DNA of 43,860 nt. Source: Actinomycetota bacterium. GTDB lineage: Bacteria; Actinomycetota; Acidimicrobiia; Spongiisociales; UBA4744. Where the stretch lies: assembly GCA_013152275.1 (NCBI GenBank), contig JAADGS010000035.1, forward strand, positions 1-43,860, given 5' to 3'. Positions 25,550 to 32,936 of this stretch are shown piece by piece. A program made the position numbers and the translations under genes. The first letter of the stretch is position 1; each line of letters begins with the position of its first letter. Below the pieces are notes generated by a model, which was not told where the DNA came from, made no database searches, and saw nothing but the letters and a program-made list of their open reading frames with translations.

Positions 25550-26569
25550 ATGAAGATGCGGATGAACCAGGCCATCGCCCGGGCGTTGGCCGACGAGATG
25601 CGAGCCGACCCGTCCGTGGTCGTGTTCGGGGAAGACGTGGCCGAGGCCGGCGGCGTCTTCAAGACGAGCGTGGGACTGCTCGACGAGTTCGGTCCCATGC
25701 GGGTGCGAAACACCCCGATCTCGGAGCTGGCGATCGCCGGAGCGGCCGTCGGAGCCGCCGCCGCCGGGCTGCGGCCGGTGGCCGAGATCATGTTCGTCGA
25801 CTTCATCGGGCTGGCCCTGGACCCGATCGTCACCCAGGGCGCGTTCATGCACTACCTCTCCAACGGATCGGTCACTGCCCCGCTGGTCATCAGAACCACG
25901 GTGGGATCCGGTCGGGGCATGGGAGCGACCCACTCCCGCACGCTGGAGTCCTGGTTCCTGCAGGCGCCGGGACTGAAGGTGGCGGCGGTATCGAGCCCCC
26001 GGACCGCCTACGGGTTGTTACGAGCCGCCATCCGCGATGACGCTCCGGTGGTGATGCTCGAGCCAAAGATGCTCTACGGGAAACGAGAGGACTTCGAGCC
26101 CGGAGACGACGCCATCATCCCCCTCGGCCGCGGCGAGGTCGTTCGCTCCGGGAGCGACGCCACCGTGGTCACGCTCGGACCGACCGTCGATGTCGGGACA
26201 CGGGTGGCCGATGAATCGGCAGCCTCGCTGGAGGTGATCGACCTCCGGTCGATCCGGCCGTGGGACGAGGATCTCGTTTGTACATCGGTGCGCAAGACGG
26301 GCCGGCTCGTGATCGTGGAAGAAGGCCCCCACACCGGCGGCTGGAGCAACACCGTGGCCGCAACCGTCGGCGTCGAGCTGTTCGGAGAGATGAGGGCACC
26401 CATCTTCCGCATCACCAGCCCGGACGTTCCGGTTCCTTTCGCCCGGCGGCTCGAGACCGAGATGTACTTCCCGTCGCCGACCTGGGTGGGACCGGCCGTG
26501 GAGCGATTCCTCGACACCGACCAGGTGCCGCCCTTGTGGTGGCAAACCGAGCGAGGGGAGGCGAGCTGA
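25550..26569 (+). CDS. TPP-dependent dehydrogenase E1 beta subunit (second set)
   Basis: A 339-residue E1 beta chain. Landmarks are VVVFGEDVAEAGGVF, the central IMFVDFIGLALDP, VIVEEGPHTGGWSN and the C-terminal PVPFARRLETEMYFP. The ATG at 25550 is preferred over the frame's first start (25508), because it follows GAGAGG and sits just after the upstream stop. Gene order here is beta then alpha, opposite to the first set at 9334-11341. The two sets are clearly different paralogues. It shares one base with the alpha gene (TGATG). Substrate is unknown; the operon suggests acyloin or 2-oxo-acid cleavage. Confidence 0.88.
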   Translation: MKMRMNQAIARALADEMRADPSVVVFGEDVAEAGGVFKTSVGLLDEFGPMRVRNTPISELAIAGAAVGAAAAGLRPVAEIMFVDFIGLALDPIVTQGAFMHYLSNGSVTAPLVIRTTVGSGRGMGATHSRTLESWFLQAPGLKVAAVSSPRTAYGLLRAAIRDDAPVVMLEPKMLYGKREDFEPGDDAIIPLGRGEVVRSGSDATVVTLGPTVDVGTRVADESAASLEVIDLRSIRPWDEDLVCTSVRKTGRLVIVEEGPHTGGWSNTVAATVGVELFGEMRAPIFRITSPDVPVPFARRLETEMYFPSPTWVGPAVERFLDTDQVPPLWWQTERGEAS

Positions 26570-27606
26570 TGGCCATCATCGCCAAGACGGGGCCGAGCAG
26601 CACGTTCGATGGTTCATCGGCCCTCGAGCGGAGGGAAGCGGTGCGGTCCGACCGGGTCGCCCGATACGAGCGTATGGTCGAGATTCGCCTGGTGGAGCAA
26701 CGCATCAGAGACCTGCTGACGGAGGGACACGCCTGGGGCACCACCCACTCGTGTGACGGGCAGGAAGCGGTCGCCGTCGGCATCGCGGCCGCGGCCCGTC
26801 CGACGGACCTGGTGGTCGGCTCCCACCGCGCCCATGGGCTGGGAATGGCTCTCGGGATGTCACCCGAGGCGATCATCGCCGAGATAATGGGGAAGAGCGA
26901 CGGCGCAGTGGGCGGGACCGGTGGGTCCGCCCATCTCACCGACACGACGATCGGCCTGCTGTACACGGTGACCCTCATGGGCGCCGGCATCCCGGTGACC
27001 GTCGGGAACGCCATGGCCATTCAGGTGACGGGGAGCGACGCCGTGGCGATCTCGGTGTTCGGGGACGGTGCCGCCAACATCGGGGCGTTTCACGAAGGTC
27101 TCAACCTGGCGTCGGTGTGGAAAGTGCCGGCGGTGTTCGTGTGTGAGAACAACCATTACGGCGAGTACTCGCGGTATGACAAGACCACGCCGATCACCAT
27201 CATCGCCAAGCGGGCCGAGTCGTATGCGATGCCCTGGCTCCATGTGGATGGTCAGGACGTCGATGCGGTCGCCGCGGCCATCGAAGAGGCGATCGACCGG
27301 GCTCGCCGAGGCGGCGGTCCAACGCTCGTGGAGGCAAAGACGTACCGCTACCAGGGACACAACCGCACCGATCGGGCCGTCTACCGGCCCGAAGGCGAGT
27401 TGGAGGAATGGCTGGCACGTGATCCGATCACGATCCTGGGTGAGCGACTCGTCACCGAGGGTCTGCTGGATGCTGCCGGCATCGACGAGATCCGGGCCCG
27501 CGGCGAGCAGCGGGTCGAAGCCGCGGTGGAGTTCGCATTCGCCAGTCCCGAGCCGGACACCGCGGCGATGTTCCGCTACGTGTATCCGAAGGAGGTGGAC
27601 GCATGA
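26569..27606 (+). CDS. TPP-dependent dehydrogenase E1 alpha subunit (second set)
   Basis: A 345-residue E1 alpha chain with a 30-residue extra N-terminus. The TPP motif is GDGAANIG (165-172) through the paired Asn at 194-195 in VCENN. GSHRAHGLGMALG and GGTGGSAHLTD are the usual active-site loops, with Thr and Ala in place of the common Lys/Arg and Met. It overlaps the lipoyl gene by ATGA. Together with the preceding beta chain it should form an alpha2beta2 E1. The next gene offers a lipoyl carrier, but no E2 catalytic core or E3 is encoded nearby. Confidence 0.88.
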   Translation: MAIIAKTGPSSTFDGSSALERREAVRSDRVARYERMVEIRLVEQRIRDLLTEGHAWGTTHSCDGQEAVAVGIAAAARPTDLVVGSHRAHGLGMALGMSPEAIIAEIMGKSDGAVGGTGGSAHLTDTTIGLLYTVTLMGAGIPVTVGNAMAIQVTGSDAVAISVFGDGAANIGAFHEGLNLASVWKVPAVFVCENNHYGEYSRYDKTTPITIIAKRAESYAMPWLHVDGQDVDAVAAAIEEAIDRARRGGGPTLVEAKTYRYQGHNRTDRAVYRPEGELEEWLARDPITILGERLVTEGLLDAAGIDEIRARGEQRVEAAVEFAFASPEPDTAAMFRYVYPKEVDA

Positions 27607-27842
27607 TGGTGACCGTCAAGCTGCCCAAGCTCGGTGAACTCGCCGAGCGGGCGGTACTCCTCGAGTGGTGTTGCGCTCCCGGCGACGTCGTCGAGGTGGG
27701 TCAGGTGCTTGCCGAACTCGAGACCGACAAGGCAACGAGCGAGCTTCCCGCCCCCGTGGCGGGGAAAGTGGTCGAGCTGCTTGCCGCGATCGATGACGAG
27801 CTGACGGTGGGGGACCCGTTGGTCAGGATCGAGGCCGCATGA
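27603..27842 (+). CDS. free-standing lipoyl-domain protein
   Basis: A 79-residue protein that is just one biotinyl/lipoyl domain. The modified lysine is Lys43 in ELETDKATSELPAP, the standard lipoylation motif. In ordinary 2-oxo-acid dehydrogenases this domain is the N-terminus of E2; here the frame stops right after the domain (stop overlapping the SDR start by ATGA). It follows AAGGAGG and is coupled on both sides, so truncation by sequencing error is less likely than a true single-domain carrier. It would accept the acyl or hydroxyalkyl group from the E1 pair, and must pass it to a partner encoded elsewhere. Confidence 0.88.
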   Translation: MMVTVKLPKLGELAERAVLLEWCCAPGDVVEVGQVLAELETDKATSELPAPVAGKVVELLAAIDDELTVGDPLVRIEAA

Positions 27843-28642
27843 GTGATCGGATGACAGGCCGCATCGCCCTGATCACCGGAGGTGGGTCCGGCATCGGGGC
27901 CGCCACCGCCCGGCTCTTGGCCCGTGAGGGTGCCGACGTCGTGGTGGTCGAGCACCCCGATCGCTATTCCCAGGCTCTGCCCGTGGCCGAGGACATACGC
28001 CGGACGGGTCGGCGGGCGCTGATCGCCCTGGCCGACGTCGCCGACGAGAAGGCGGTCCGTGACGTGTTCGAGACCGCCGCCGGCGAACTCGGAGTTCCCG
28101 ATTGCGTGGTGGCTGCCGCGGGAGTGGCCGGCCACCCCGATCATGCCGGTCTCGGCTCCCTGGTGGACCTGGATACGGAACAGTGGCAGTTCGTTCTCGA
28201 CATCAACCTCAACGGCGTGTTCTTCACCATCCGTGAGGGTGCCCGGCGGATGATCGATGCCTCACGACCCGGTTCGATCGTGACGCTGGCCTCGGTGGCC
28301 GCAAAGATCCCGACTGCCGGGGTCTACTCGGTATCGAAGGCTGCGGTGTGGATGCTGACCAAGGCCCTGGCACTCGAGACCGCTCCTCACGGAGTGCGGG
28401 TGAATGCCGTCGGCCCCGGGTATATTCGGACGCCGATGCTGGACGATGCCGCCCGGCTCCGTGGTGGTGTCGCCGAAGACTGGTTCACCGAATGGAAGTC
28501 ACGAATCCCGATCGGGCGACTGGGAGAGCCCGAAGACGTTGCGCTCACCGTCCTCTTTCTGGCGAGCGACGACGCACGCTACCTGACGGGCTCCCTGCTG
28601 CATCCCGACGGTGGCATAACGGCGAGGTATGCCGGTGGCTAG
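27839..28642 (+). CDS. short-chain dehydrogenase/reductase (SDR)
   Basis: A 267-residue classical SDR that oxidises or reduces a hydroxyl/keto group with NAD(P). The cofactor motif is TGGGSGIG (residues 13-20), the structural Asn is in INLNGVFF, and the catalytic Tyr-Lys pair is in YSVSKAA, with the Ser in TLASVAAK. The C-terminal half has PGYIRTPM, as in 3-oxoacyl reductase-like enzymes. An acidic residue at the end of beta2 (VVVEHPD) favours NAD. Coupled to the lipoyl gene upstream; 16 bases separate it from the dikinase-like gene. Confidence 0.9.
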   Translation: MSDRMTGRIALITGGGSGIGAATARLLAREGADVVVVEHPDRYSQALPVAEDIRRTGRRALIALADVADEKAVRDVFETAAGELGVPDCVVAAAGVAGHPDHAGLGSLVDLDTEQWQFVLDINLNGVFFTIREGARRMIDASRPGSIVTLASVAAKIPTAGVYSVSKAAVWMLTKALALETAPHGVRVNAVGPGYIRTPMLDDAARLRGGVAEDWFTEWKSRIPIGRLGEPEDVALTVLFLASDDARYLTGSLLHPDGGITARYAGG

Positions 28643-28658
28643 AGGAGGGGAATCGCCC

Positions 28659-29732
28659 ATGACCGATGCCTTGATCGTCTGGATCGCCGACCTCGGCGAG
28701 GATGGGGTGGGAGTCGCCGGGTCGAAGATCGCCAAGCTCGGGTCTCTGCGGACGCTGGGAGTGAAGGTTCCCAGGGGTTTCGCGCTCACCACCCATGCCT
28801 ACCTGCAGTTCATACGCGAAACGGGGCTTCGCAACGCCATCGAGAGATTCCTCGGCGAGGTTGACGATCCCGATGATATCGACCAGGTGGAAGCGGCCGC
28901 CGAGTCCATCCGCCGGGCGTTCCACGCGGCGCCGATCCCGCCCATCATCGGCGCCGCCGTCGAGGAGGCGTACGAGCTGTTGTCGGATGAATGCCGTGAT
29001 CTCAACGTTCCGGTGGCGGTGCGCAGCTCCGCAACCGGTGAGGACGGGGCAGAGGCCTCGTTCGCCGGGCAGTTCGAGACGGTTCTCGGAGTGAGCGGCG
29101 TCGGGGACGTTCTCGACGCGGTGAAGGTCTGCTGGGCCAGCTTGTACAACGGTCGAGCCGTCTCGTACCGGTTGCACCATGACCTGGACCACGCGTCGAG
29201 TCCGATGGCCGTGGGGATCATCGAGCTGATCCACGCCCGCTCGTCGGGAGTGGCGTTCTCGATCCACCCGGTCAGCGGCAAGCGCGACAGGATGGTCATC
29301 GAGGCGAACTGGGGATGGGGCGAAGCGGTCGTTCAAGGTTTGGTGACCCCGGATCATGTCGAGATCGGCAAGAGCGACCGGAGGGTGCTCACCTATCAGG
29401 AGCACACCAAGGTCGTGGTCTCCAGTTTCGACTATTCCCAGGGGAGGGTGGTGCAGGTGCCGATGCCGAGCCGCCTGGCGAACCGGCGCGTCCTGGACGA
29501 GGAGGAACTGGACACCATCGTCGACGCGGTCCTCGAGATCGAGGCGCACTACGGCTACCCGGTCGACGTCGAATGGGTGATCGGGCGCTACCGGCGGGTT
29601 GGTGAGCCGGTCGTGATCGTGCAGACCCGGCCGGAGACCGTCCACGCTCCGGCACCGTCCCGGGCTCGGCTGGGCTTCGATGTCGCCTCGATCGCTCGCC
29701 GTACCGTGTTGAGCCGTTCCGAGGATGGTTGA
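28659..29732 (+). CDS. PEP-synthase-type ATP-binding protein (split dikinase, ATP part)
   Basis: A 357-residue protein (about 39 kDa) that is only the ATP-grasp nucleotide-binding domain of the PEP synthase/pyruvate phosphate dikinase family. Landmarks in order are SKIAKLGSLRTLGVKVPRGF, VPVAVRSSATGEDGAEASFAG, ARSSGVAFSIHPVSG, EANWGWGEAVVQGLVTPD and DVEWVIGR with IVQTRPETV. All nucleotide-binding landmarks look intact. The phosphohistidine and acceptor domains are absent and appear in the separate gene at 31080. The ATG at 28659 is chosen because GAGGAGGGG precedes it. A stand-alone 40-kDa ATP subunit is known from phenylphosphate synthase of anaerobic phenol degraders. It overlaps the HAD phosphatase gene by 8 bases. 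Confidence 0.85.
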   Translation: MTDALIVWIADLGEDGVGVAGSKIAKLGSLRTLGVKVPRGFALTTHAYLQFIRETGLRNAIERFLGEVDDPDDIDQVEAAAESIRRAFHAAPIPPIIGAAVEEAYELLSDECRDLNVPVAVRSSATGEDGAEASFAGQFETVLGVSGVGDVLDAVKVCWASLYNGRAVSYRLHHDLDHASSPMAVGIIELIHARSSGVAFSIHPVSGKRDRMVIEANWGWGEAVVQGLVTPDHVEIGKSDRRVLTYQEHTKVVVSSFDYSQGRVVQVPMPSRLANRRVLDEEELDTIVDAVLEIEAHYGYPVDVEWVIGRYRRVGEPVVIVQTRPETVHAPAPSRARLGFDVASIARRTVLSRSEDG

Positions 29733-30543
29733 TCGCCCGATCGGCCGAGCCGACATCGCCGGGTATCGGGGCATCCTGTGTGATCTGGACGGTGTCGTGC
29801 TTCGGGGCGGCCGGCTCCTCGACGGAGCGGTGCGGTTCGCCGAGATCGTCGCCGACCTCGGGGTGCCGCTGGTATTCGTCACCAACGGTTCCTGGCCGAA
29901 GGAGCAGGTCGTCGGCGAACTGGCTGCGGCCGGGTGGTCGATCGAGCCCCACGACATCGTGAATTCGGGCGACAGCATCGCCTTGGAAGCCAAAGGCTCG
30001 AATCAACCGCTGGTGGCGGCGGGGGGACCGGGCCTGCCGGTGGCGCTGGCTGCGGCCGGGATCGTCGTCGCGGCGCCCGAGGAGTTCCCACTCACCGGCG
30101 TGTCCGGGCCGATCGTATACGCGGTCACCGGAGAGCAGTTGTTCTCCTACGAATCGTTGACCTGGATCTACCGGCTGGTCGACGCCGGCCTGGAGCTCCT
30201 CTTCCCATCGGATGAGCGGTACTTTCCGCTGGCAGACGGCCTCGGTCCGGGCGGGGGACCGTTTCTCGCCGCACTCCGGGAGATGGTGCCCGGGGCCCGG
30301 GTCCGGATCTGCGGCAAACCGCACCCGCCGATGGTGGCCGCGGTCGGGAACCGGCTCGGGGGCGAAGGCCCCTTCTTGATGATCGGGGACAACCCCGATG
30401 TCGATCTCGTGTTTGCGCACGCCAACGGCTGGGACTGTCTGCTGGTCGCCACCGGAGCGGGGACGCCGGAGCGCATCGCCGCGTCGACGGCCCGCTTCAC
30501 CGCGGCCGGGCTGGCCGCGGTGGCCGACACCCTCGAGGCGTGA
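29725..30543 (+). CDS. HAD-IIA family phosphatase (NagD/phosphoglycolate-phosphatase-like), copy 1
   Basis: A 272-residue HAD hydrolase of subclass IIA. Motif I is CDLDGVVLRGG, motif II FVTNGSW, motif III the Lys in GKPHPP, and motif IV GDNPDVDL; the large cap inserted between II and III defines the subclass. Such enzymes dephosphorylate small phosphate esters. Directly behind an ATP-dependent phosphotransferase subunit, it may recycle or proofread the phosphorylated intermediate. It ends exactly next to the stop of the oppositely oriented VOC gene, with no intergenic base. Confidence 0.85.
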   Translation: MVDRPIGRADIAGYRGILCDLDGVVLRGGRLLDGAVRFAEIVADLGVPLVFVTNGSWPKEQVVGELAAAGWSIEPHDIVNSGDSIALEAKGSNQPLVAAGGPGLPVALAAAGIVVAAPEEFPLTGVSGPIVYAVTGEQLFSYESLTWIYRLVDAGLELLFPSDERYFPLADGLGPGGGPFLAALREMVPGARVRICGKPHPPMVAAVGNRLGGEGPFLMIGDNPDVDLVFAHANGWDCLLVATGAGTPERIAASTARFTAAGLAAVADTLEA

Positions 30544-30978
30544 TCAGGCTCCGAGCATCTCCCGGAGGGCGTCGCGTCGCGCCGCGTCGACGAGCTCGAG
30601 GGTGACTCCCGACGGGAGCGTGACGTACACGAAGCTCGTGGGCCGGTCTTCGGGGCCCTCGTAACGCAGGGTGACGGTGGCCCCCCGATCGACCATGTGC
30701 CGGGTGGCGGCGGGGAGATCCTGCACCCAGTAGCCGAGATGCCAGGTCGTGGGCGCCAGCTTGCCTCCGGCGGGGGCGTCCACCAGCTCGATGTGGGGCG
30801 GGCCTTCGAGCGAGTAGACGAAGCGCAGTTCGGCGTCGAAGGGGCCGTCGGGGCTCATCATCGGTCGGTTCCTGGTTTGGATCGGCGTCCACCGTATGCC
30901 GAAGTCTTCGAGGTCGGCCATGGCCGCTTCCAGATCCTCGACTCCGACCCCGATGTGATACGGGCCTTCGAATTCCAT
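30544..30978 (-). CDS. VOC (glyoxalase/extradiol dioxygenase superfamily) protein
   Basis: A 144-residue vicinal-oxygen-chelate protein made of two beta-alpha-beta-beta-beta units. The four metal ligands appear present: His8 (YHIGVGVEDL), Glu64 (HIELVDAP), His80 (WHLGYWVQDL) and Glu128 (VTLELVDA). This set resembles glyoxalase I, methylmalonyl-CoA epimerase and small lactoylglutathione-lyase-like proteins. It is the only leftward gene of this cluster, divergent from the phosphohistidine protein gene and tail-to-tail with the HAD gene. The reaction is not predictable; an isomerase or lyase acting on a pathway intermediate is inferred. Confidence 0.82.
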   Translation of the reverse strand: MEFEGPYHIGVGVEDLEAAMADLEDFGIRWTPIQTRNRPMMSPDGPFDAELRFVYSLEGPPHIELVDAPAGGKLAPTTWHLGYWVQDLPAATRHMVDRGATVTLRYEGPEDRPTSFVYVTLPSGVTLELVDAARRDALREMLGA

Positions 30979-30998
30979 CGTGTTCTGCTTTCCTTCCG

Positions 30999-31050
30999 AC
31001 AGTGTTGCTATAGAAATGATATGATCCTACATGATTACTATGGCATGTAG
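30999..31050. promoter_or_regulatory. AT-rich divergent control region with inverted repeat
   Basis: Between the VOC gene and the rightward gene at 31080 the DNA is AT-rich. A perfect inverted repeat with arms CTACATG (31027-31033) and CATGTAG (31044-31050) and a 10-base spacer is a good candidate operator. The octamer ATCCTACA (31024-31031) recurs inverted at 32893-32900, before the next operon. Confidence 0.5.
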
Positions 31051-31079
31051 TCGATAGAGCCCTCGGAAGGAGGCTGCGG

Positions 31080-32798
31080 ATGCCGAAAGTCGTGCCCGTC
31101 GACGAGTTTGTTGATCCGGAGTGGTACCCGGGGTGGCGAGATCTCGAACCAGGTATCAAGGTCTTTGACGCGATCGGCCCGTTCCGAAAGGAGGATGAAG
31201 CAGGGTTCTGGATCCTCGACTTCCATCATCCCTACGGTTTCTGCCCGCTCTCCTTCGGGCTCCTCGAGGTGGGCGCCAAGCTCACCCAGATCGTTGCGGA
31301 GCGCATCCCGCTGCCACCGGGTCGTGGCTTGACGGTACGGATGGCCGGGGTTCACTCATATGCCAGCGAGGTGCCCGTCACCTCTCCGTGGCTCATCGGT
31401 GAGCGAGCCAAGCGAGCGATGAAGTCCATCCCCGCCATGATCGCCTCCTTTCCGGACGACTGGGCGGCGGCGGTGGAGGAGCTGAAAGCCGGGCTGGAGC
31501 GGTTCGAGTCGCTCGACGTCGACTCGCTCGACCCCGCCGAGCTGGCCGCCTACCTCACTGAGGCATACGACTTCCTCGAGCGGGCATGGGAGATCCACTT
31601 CGAGCTGATGTACCCGCTGCTGGCGAACTACGCCGGCTTCCTCGGGGTGTGCGCCGAGCTCGGGATCGACGCCAGCCAGGCTCCGGCGTTTCTCCAGGGC
31701 GAAGACACCAAGATCATGGCGGTCGACCGCGAGTTGTGGAACCTCGCCGACCGGGCCCGCGAGGAGGGGATCGATTCGATCTTCGCCGCGCACGAGGCGG
31801 AAGAGCTGAAGGCGGCTCTCGAGGCGGACCCGGCTGCCGCGACCTGGCTGGCGGAGTTCAACGAGTTCCTCCAGCGGGACGGGTGGCGGATCGAGGGCAT
31901 CGTCAACCCGATGCTTGCCCCGTGGATCGAGGATCCCACCCCGCCGCTCGGTACGATCAAGACCTTCCTCGGCGCCGAGGAACGGTTCGACTTCGACGCG
32001 GCGCGGGAAGCGACGATCGCCGAGCGTGAGCAGCTCGTGGCGGAGACGCGCGATCGGCTCACCGTCGAAGAGCGGGAGGTCTTCGACGGGGCCCTGGCCG
32101 CGGTTCGGGCGGTCAACTTCGTCTGGTGGAACGAAGAGCACAACTACTACATCGACCTGCGCGCCCACATTCCCTACCGGCGTCTGGCGATGGCGGTGGT
32201 CACCGCCGCCGGTGCTCCCGATCCCGACGATGCGTTCTATTTGTTCGTTCAGGAGCTGCACGAGCTGGCGGCGGGTCGACGCCGGTGGAGCGAGCTGGCG
32301 GATCTGGTTGCGGCCCGCCGCACGTTCTACGCCGATTCGATCGCCAAGCGGGCCGAGATGCCGAAGATACTCGGCACCGTGCCCGAGACCATCACCGATC
32401 CGGTGGTGGCGGAGATCTACGGCATGGGGGACGCCTTCTTCGCCGCCCTGGATGCGGACGGGAGCGACGTCTCGGAGCTGGTCGGGATACCCGCCGCCCC
32501 CGGCAAGGTGCGGGGAAGGGTGCGGGTGCTCCACAGCGCCCAGGAACTCCATCGGATCGAGGAGGGAGAGGTTCTCGTGTGTGAGGCCACGTCCCCCAAC
32601 TGGACTCCGGCCTTCGGAAAGATCGCCGGCTGTGTCTGTGACACCGGTGGAAGCCTGACCCACGCGGCCATCGTCAGTCGCGAGTACCGGATCCCGGCAG
32701 TCACCGGATGTGCGGTGGCGACCCAGGCCCTCGGTGATGGTGATCTCGTCGAAGTCGACGGCACCGCCGGAGTGGTGCGGATCATCGAACGCGCCTGA
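31080..32798 (+). CDS. PEP-utilising-enzyme-type phosphohistidine protein (split dikinase, His part)
   Basis: A 572-residue protein (about 64 kDa). The C-terminal 100 residues are the mobile phosphohistidine domain, with the catalytic His528 in DTGGSLTHAAIVSREY and the following RIPAVTG. The first 400 residues are largely helical and include WWNEEHNYYIDLRAH, seen in PEP-synthase-like phosphotransferases that use acceptors other than pyruvate. There is no ATP-grasp domain and no PEP/pyruvate barrel. The ATP-binding partner is most likely the 28659 gene. The size pair (64 + 39 kDa) resembles phenylphosphate synthase subunits 1 and 2. It starts at an ATG behind GGAAGGAGG and forms its own transcription unit in an AT-rich setting. 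The acceptor alcohol or phenol is unknown. Confidence 0.82.
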   Translation: MPKVVPVDEFVDPEWYPGWRDLEPGIKVFDAIGPFRKEDEAGFWILDFHHPYGFCPLSFGLLEVGAKLTQIVAERIPLPPGRGLTVRMAGVHSYASEVPVTSPWLIGERAKRAMKSIPAMIASFPDDWAAAVEELKAGLERFESLDVDSLDPAELAAYLTEAYDFLERAWEIHFELMYPLLANYAGFLGVCAELGIDASQAPAFLQGEDTKIMAVDRELWNLADRAREEGIDSIFAAHEAEELKAALEADPAAATWLAEFNEFLQRDGWRIEGIVNPMLAPWIEDPTPPLGTIKTFLGAEERFDFDAAREATIAEREQLVAETRDRLTVEEREVFDGALAAVRAVNFVWWNEEHNYYIDLRAHIPYRRLAMAVVTAAGAPDPDDAFYLFVQELHELAAGRRRWSELADLVAARRTFYADSIAKRAEMPKILGTVPETITDPVVAEIYGMGDAFFAALDADGSDVSELVGIPAAPGKVRGRVRVLHSAQELHRIEEGEVLVCEATSPNWTPAFGKIAGCVCDTGGSLTHAAIVSREYRIPAVTGCAVATQALGDGDLVEVDGTAGVVRIIERA

Positions 32799-32892
32799 CG
32801 AATACGCCGGCAGTGACATGAGATCTTTCGCGACGATTTCGTGGGCGAAACAAAATGATTCCTATATGGACCATCATCATGACAGTGATATG

Positions 32893-32900
32893 TGTAGGAT
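32893..32900. promoter_or_regulatory. shared octamer in AT-rich leader of the Liv-type operon
   Basis: TGTAGGAT is the exact reverse complement of ATCCTACA at 31024. It sits in an AT-rich stretch (about 32853-32910) that should hold the promoter of the operon starting at 32937. A related AGTAGGAAT lies upstream of the marR gene at 40032-40040. A shared operator or promoter element is possible. Confidence 0.3.
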
Positions 32901-32936
32901 AGATACATGTTGTACCCGTCTTGGAGGAGGCGAGCC

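Noticed and set aside
24289-25848. 519-residue minus-strand frame antisense to the esterase and E1 beta
   Set aside because: Shadow of two well-supported plus-strand genes; runs across their junction and shows no domain.
24358-32798. Classical anaerobic phenol carboxylation (phenylphosphate synthase plus carboxylase)
   Set aside because: The dikinase-like pair resembles the synthase, but no UbiD-like carboxylase subunits are in the window, so only the phosphotransfer logic can be proposed.
31356-32819. 487-residue minus-strand frame antisense to the phosphohistidine protein
   Set aside because: Composition typical of antisense frames; the plus strand has an intact phosphohistidine domain and good ribosome site.
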